Assembly (NCBI GenBank): GCA_012959605.1
Contig: DUCU01000032.1
Location: 70,455 to 134,454, forward strand
Reading direction: 5' to 3'
DNA: 64,000 bases
Source: Dehalococcoidia bacterium
GTDB lineage: Bacteria > Chloroflexota > Dehalococcoidia > Lucifugimonadales > UBA3495
Shown here: one piece after another, positions 60,847-64,000 of the stretch
Numbering within the stretch: position 1 is the first letter of the stretch
How the letters are laid out: every line of letters begins with the position of its first letter
Notes under the pieces: model-generated
Databases searched by the model: none
What the model saw: only the letters and a program-made list of their open reading frames with translations
Told to the model about the DNA's origin: nothing
Made by a program: the position numbers and the translations under genes

Positions 60847-63069
60847 ATGGCGGTGACCCAAGAAACACTGGACGAGATTGCGCTTTCTCGAGCCGAGTAC
60901 AACCTGATATTGGAGCGCCTGGAGCGGGAGCCAAACGCGGTTGAGTTGGGCATGTTTGGCGCGCTCTGGAGCGAACATTGCGGCTACAAGCATTCGCGGC
61001 CGCTCTTGCGCTTGTTCGCTCAAGATGAATCAACTCGGGCGGCAAGCCGTGTTCTCTCTCAAACCGGTGCGGAAAATGCCGGGGCAGTGGGTATTGGCGA
61101 CGGGTTGGCTGTGGTATTCAAAGTGGAGTCCCACAACCATCCCTCGGCAGTTGAGCCGCTCCAGGGTGCTGCGACCGGCGTGGGCGGCATTGTGAGAGAT
61201 ATCTTAGCCATGGGTGCGCGTCCCATTGCCTTGCTCAACTCGCTACGCTTTGGCCCCCTAAAAGATCCGCAAAACAGGCATCTTTTCCACGGCGTGGTCG
61301 GTGGTATCTCTTGGTATGGCAACTGCATTGGCGTGCCCGACGTCGCCGGTGAGATTTGCTTTGACGAGTCCTATTCCGGAAACCCTTTGGTCAACGCTAT
61401 GTGTGTAGGCCTGGTCCGCGCCGATAACATCGCAACCGCCGCAGCCAGTGAAGTGGACAACATCATGCTGCTGGTGGGCGCCGGAACCGGCCGTGACGGC
61501 ATCCACGGTGCGTCCGGGTTGGCGTCTCGGACCTTCGAAGAAGAAGTTGAGTTGCGCCCCACCGTTCAGGTAGGAAACCCGTTCCTAGAAAAAGTCCTGA
61601 TTGAAGCCTGCTTGGAAGCGCTGAGCACTGGTCTGGTCAATGCGATTCAAGACCTGGGTGCTGCAGGTTTGACTAGCGCGGCGATTGAGTCTGCGGCTAG
61701 CGGAGGCCGGGGAATTCGCCTTGATCTGGCCCAGGTGCACCAACGGGAGCAGGGCATGAGCCCTTACGAGGTGATGCTCTCCGAATCCCAAGAGCGAATG
61801 CTGTTGGTGGTTGCGCCGGAAAACGTGGCGGTCATCAAGGCGGTGATGGAGAAATGGGACGTGACCTGCCATGAGATTGGTCAGGTCATCGCCGAACAGA
61901 TTGCTCAGGTGTCCGTTGGCCCTGAGCTAGTGGCTGATCTGCCGATTGGACCGCTCTCGAAAGCACCTGAATACCGCTTGGAAGGGAAACCGTCTCAAGC
62001 AGATATCGACCGACTAGTTTTGGAACTGGATTCTGTTCCGCTGCCCAAGGACGGATCGCAAGAGACGTTGTTGCGGCTTTTGGCCTCGCCCAACATCGCC
62101 AACAAACAGGGCGTTTACCGTCAGTACGACCATCAGGTTCAGACCAATACCGTGGTTGGGCCGGGCAGCGACGCCGCAGTCCTGCGGATTAAAGGCACCA
62201 AGAAGGCCATCGCTGTCACCATTGACGGGAATGGCCGGTTCTGTCAGCTGGATCCGTATCAAGGCGGCCTGATCGTTGTGGCTGAGGTCTGCCGCAACCT
62301 GAGTTGTTCCGGCGCGTTGCCCTTGGCGATGACTGACTGTCTGAACTTTGGCAGTCCGGAGCGACCCGAAATATACCATCAGTTGGAACAATGCATATTG
62401 GGCATCACAGAAGCCTGCCGAGTACTAGAAGCTCCGGTGGTCAGCGGCAATGTGAGCTTGTACAACGAGTCCAGAGGTCAGGCGATATTCCCTACTCCAG
62501 TTTTGGGCGGCCTGGGCTTGTTGGAAGACGTCGCCAAGGCAACCAGATCGGCATTCGCCGGCGAAGGCTTAATGGTTGCTTTGTTGGGCGCAGATACCGA
62601 TCAGATAGACGTAAATGACCTGGCCGGGAGCGAGTACCTGAAATGCGTTCACGGGCGTGTTGCGGGTAGCCCAAAGATAGATATCAACCTGGAAAAGCGG
62701 GTGCAGCAGGCGTGTCGTGACGCGATCGGACGAGGTTTAATCTCATCGGCCCATGACTGCTCGGAAGGCGGACTGGCTGTGGCATTGGCTGAGTGTTCCA
62801 TCCAGGGTGGCACCGGCTTCACTGGGGACTTTACGGTTGATAACCGTTGGGACGCCGTCCTGTTTGGAGAGCGCCAATCCCGCATCGTGGTCAGCTTGCC
62901 TGAAAACGATTGGGATGCTCTGGCAAACCTCGCTGCAAGTATTGATGTGCCATTGCTGAAACTTGGCACCACCGGCGGTGACCGCTTCCAAATCAATGGA
63001 CAGGTGGACTTACCCGTCTCAAAGATTGCTGATGTGTGGAATAACGGTTTGGAATTGGCTGGTGGATAG
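60847..63069 (+). CDS. purL: Phosphoribosylformylglycinamidine synthase subunit PurL
   Basis: Large catalytic subunit of FGAM synthase (purine step 4), small-PurL type, which needs PurS and PurQ. Seen: 740 aa, LWSEHCGYKHSR, ESHNHPSAVEP with the ATP-binding Asp/His, GVGGIVRDIL, and the second half with TDCLNFGSPERP and SAHDCSEGGLAVA. PurS and PurQ are not in this window. The next gene overlaps its stop by eight bases. Confidence 0.96.
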   Translation: MAVTQETLDEIALSRAEYNLILERLEREPNAVELGMFGALWSEHCGYKHSRPLLRLFAQDESTRAASRVLSQTGAENAGAVGIGDGLAVVFKVESHNHPSAVEPLQGAATGVGGIVRDILAMGARPIALLNSLRFGPLKDPQNRHLFHGVVGGISWYGNCIGVPDVAGEICFDESYSGNPLVNAMCVGLVRADNIATAAASEVDNIMLLVGAGTGRDGIHGASGLASRTFEEEVELRPTVQVGNPFLEKVLIEACLEALSTGLVNAIQDLGAAGLTSAAIESAASGGRGIRLDLAQVHQREQGMSPYEVMLSESQERMLLVVAPENVAVIKAVMEKWDVTCHEIGQVIAEQIAQVSVGPELVADLPIGPLSKAPEYRLEGKPSQADIDRLVLELDSVPLPKDGSQETLLRLLASPNIANKQGVYRQYDHQVQTNTVVGPGSDAAVLRIKGTKKAIAVTIDGNGRFCQLDPYQGGLIVVAEVCRNLSCSGALPLAMTDCLNFGSPERPEIYHQLEQCILGITEACRVLEAPVVSGNVSLYNESRGQAIFPTPVLGGLGLLEDVAKATRSAFAGEGLMVALLGADTDQIDVNDLAGSEYLKCVHGRVAGSPKIDINLEKRVQQACRDAIGRGLISSAHDCSEGGLAVALAECSIQGGTGFTGDFTVDNRWDAVLFGERQSRIVVSLPENDWDALANLAASIDVPLLKLGTTGGDRFQINGQVDLPVSKIADVWNNGLELAGG

Positions 63070-64000
63070 CGCTCGGCTGCGGGTACTTTTCCTCACCCCC
63101 TATTTCCGGCCTTATTTGGGGGGTATTGAGCGTGCGATAGAACAGCTATCGTTCCAGATGCAGCAGTCGGACGCCGTGGAAGCTGTGGGTGTGCTCACCA
63201 CCAAGTACTCGTTCCCCCGCCGTCCCCAGCCCACCTGGGAAGATCAAGAGACGACGCCCGAGGGCATAGCGATTTACCGGTTGTCCGGGTTCCCTCGCCG
63301 GTCGTTACCGCTGCACTCGGTGCCGCTGGTCTGGTTCTCGCCCCTAAAGCTGAAGAAATACCTGGACGAGTTCAAGCCAGACGTGATCCATTTTGTTGGC
63401 GATGGCTGGTTCTGGGGGCATTTGTGGGCGTGGTTATTGTTCCGTGGTCGAGCCAAGTTCGTGTTTACGCCGTCGTACCACACACTGCCGCCGAGCAAAT
63501 GGTGGTTGAAGCCGATTAACGCTTTCTTATGTCACATCTCAGACCAGGTGGTGGCATTGACCAGCAGTGAAGCAGAGGGAGTGCACCGGGCTTATCTGGC
63601 CCCCAAAGACAAACTCGGTGTGATTGGCTGGGGGGCGTCCATTTACGAAAAAAGCGATTCAATCGAAGCCGACTCCACTCAGCAACGCGAACATGGGATG
63701 CCGCTGACTGTGTTGTGCGTTGGTCGTGTTGGAAGTCATAAGGGCCAACGTTGGTTGCTCGACACTTATATGCGGGCCCGTACTCAGTTCAACCGACCGG
63801 TTCGCCTGGTATTGGTTGGCCGGGATGAGGGAGGAACCACCAAGATTGAGAGTTTCATTTCCCGCAACGGACTCCATGATGAAATCATCGTCACTGGAGA
63901 GGTCTCTGATAGCAAACTGGCGGAGTGGTACGCAGAAGCTGACCTGTTTGCCCTATTCTCCCGCTTTGAGGCGTTTGGGTTGGTGTTCTTAGAAGCTATG
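63062..64000 (+). CDS. Glycosyltransferase (GT4 family), cut by window end
   Basis: 313 residues visible, still open at base 64000. It starts at GTG 63062 (DSARLRVLFLTPYFRPYLGG-type N-terminus with LGGIERAIEQL) overlapping purL. Seen: GT-B fold with DVIHFVGDGWFWG, the nucleotide-sugar side LTVLCVGRVGSHKGQ near 220 and the acceptor FSRFEAFGLVFLEAM where the E-x7-E motif lies. Probably transfers a sugar to a lipid or glycan acceptor; donor unknown. Confidence 0.88.
   Translation, partial: MDSARLRVLFLTPYFRPYLGGIERAIEQLSFQMQQSDAVEAVGVLTTKYSFPRRPQPTWEDQETTPEGIAIYRLSGFPRRSLPLHSVPLVWFSPLKLKKYLDEFKPDVIHFVGDGWFWGHLWAWLLFRGRAKFVFTPSYHTLPPSKWWLKPINAFLCHISDQVVALTSSEAEGVHRAYLAPKDKLGVIGWGASIYEKSDSIEADSTQQREHGMPLTVLCVGRVGSHKGQRWLLDTYMRARTQFNRPVRLVLVGRDEGGTTKIESFISRNGLHDEIIVTGEVSDSKLAEWYAEADLFALFSRFEAFGLVFLEAM

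Overview
The window looks like chromosomal DNA of a free-living aerobic bacterium, most likely a Chloroflexota member of the marine SAR202 type (Dehalococcoidia-related). This rests on the gene mix rather than on a marker gene: several LLM-class flavin monooxygenases and SDR oxidoreductases with hotdog (MaoC) hydratases, a form II CoxSLM-type molybdenum hydroxylase, F420/PPOX-type proteins, a caa3-type oxidase and a selenoprotein. There is no rRNA, tRNA, CRISPR array, transposase, integrase or phage gene. Genes are dense and lie on both strands, so the region is mostly a mosaic of short operons.

Layout. 1-2000: Co-type nitrile hydratase alpha subunit (its operon is cut by the window edge), a bidirectional terminator, surE. 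1.8-5.5 kb: coxS-coxL-coxM operon (minus). 5.8-14.2 kb: housekeeping block with lysA, holB, a PSP1/RicT gene broken by two compensating frameshifts, HNH nuclease, CvpA, PAP2, cmk-plsC and dGTPase. 14.2-23.9 kb: accessory catabolic block with three LLM flavin oxidoreductases (two a recent tandem copy), three SDRs (two a tandem pair around a lipocalin-like protein), a MaoC hydratase pair, a frameshifted carboxymuconolactone decarboxylase-like gene, an alpha/beta hydrolase with Thr at the nucleophile position, and an HPP membrane protein. 24-27.4 kb: two lipoproteins and an ABC-2 exporter. 27.8-34.5 kb: complete cytochrome oxidase locus ctaA-ctaB-ctaC(D,E,F), where subunit II carries a cytochrome c domain and the last gene fuses a subunit IV-like membrane part to a type-1 copper (cupredoxin) domain.

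34.6-39.3 kb: Bud32-like kinase coupled to DUF952, esterase, PPOX protein, CrtC/AttH-like lipoprotein with an apparent ATT start, SDR. 39.5-43.8 kb: complete glycine cleavage operon gcvT-gcvH-gcvPA-gcvPB. 43.9-47.3 kb: beta-hydroxyacid dehydrogenase, double-hotdog protein, PPOX protein, aldo/keto reductase. 47.3-50.9 kb: a minus operon of a beta-propeller protein (separated from its lipoprotein signal by an in-frame TAG), an LprG-like lipoprotein and a DHA2-family MFS transporter, resembling the mycobacterial LprG-P55 lipid export pair. 51.2-53.7 kb: obg-nadD-pyrE. 53.7-58.4 kb (minus): ygfZ, erpA-like, DRTGG protein, pentapeptide protein, a SelW/Rdx-family selenoprotein hidden by its in-frame UGA, and a second MaoC hydratase pair. 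58.5-64 kb: unknown protein, recF, purL and a glycosyltransferase running off the end.

Strongest unexpected items: the CxxU selenoprotein with a bacterial-type SECIS hairpin (57241-57525), the subunit IV-cupredoxin fusion in the oxidase operon, the LprG/MFS/propeller operon, and the LLM/SDR/hotdog catabolic block. Three genes carry frameshifts or a nonsense codon. Two of these lesions lie in short G or C runs, so consensus errors in the assembly are a live alternative to real gene decay.
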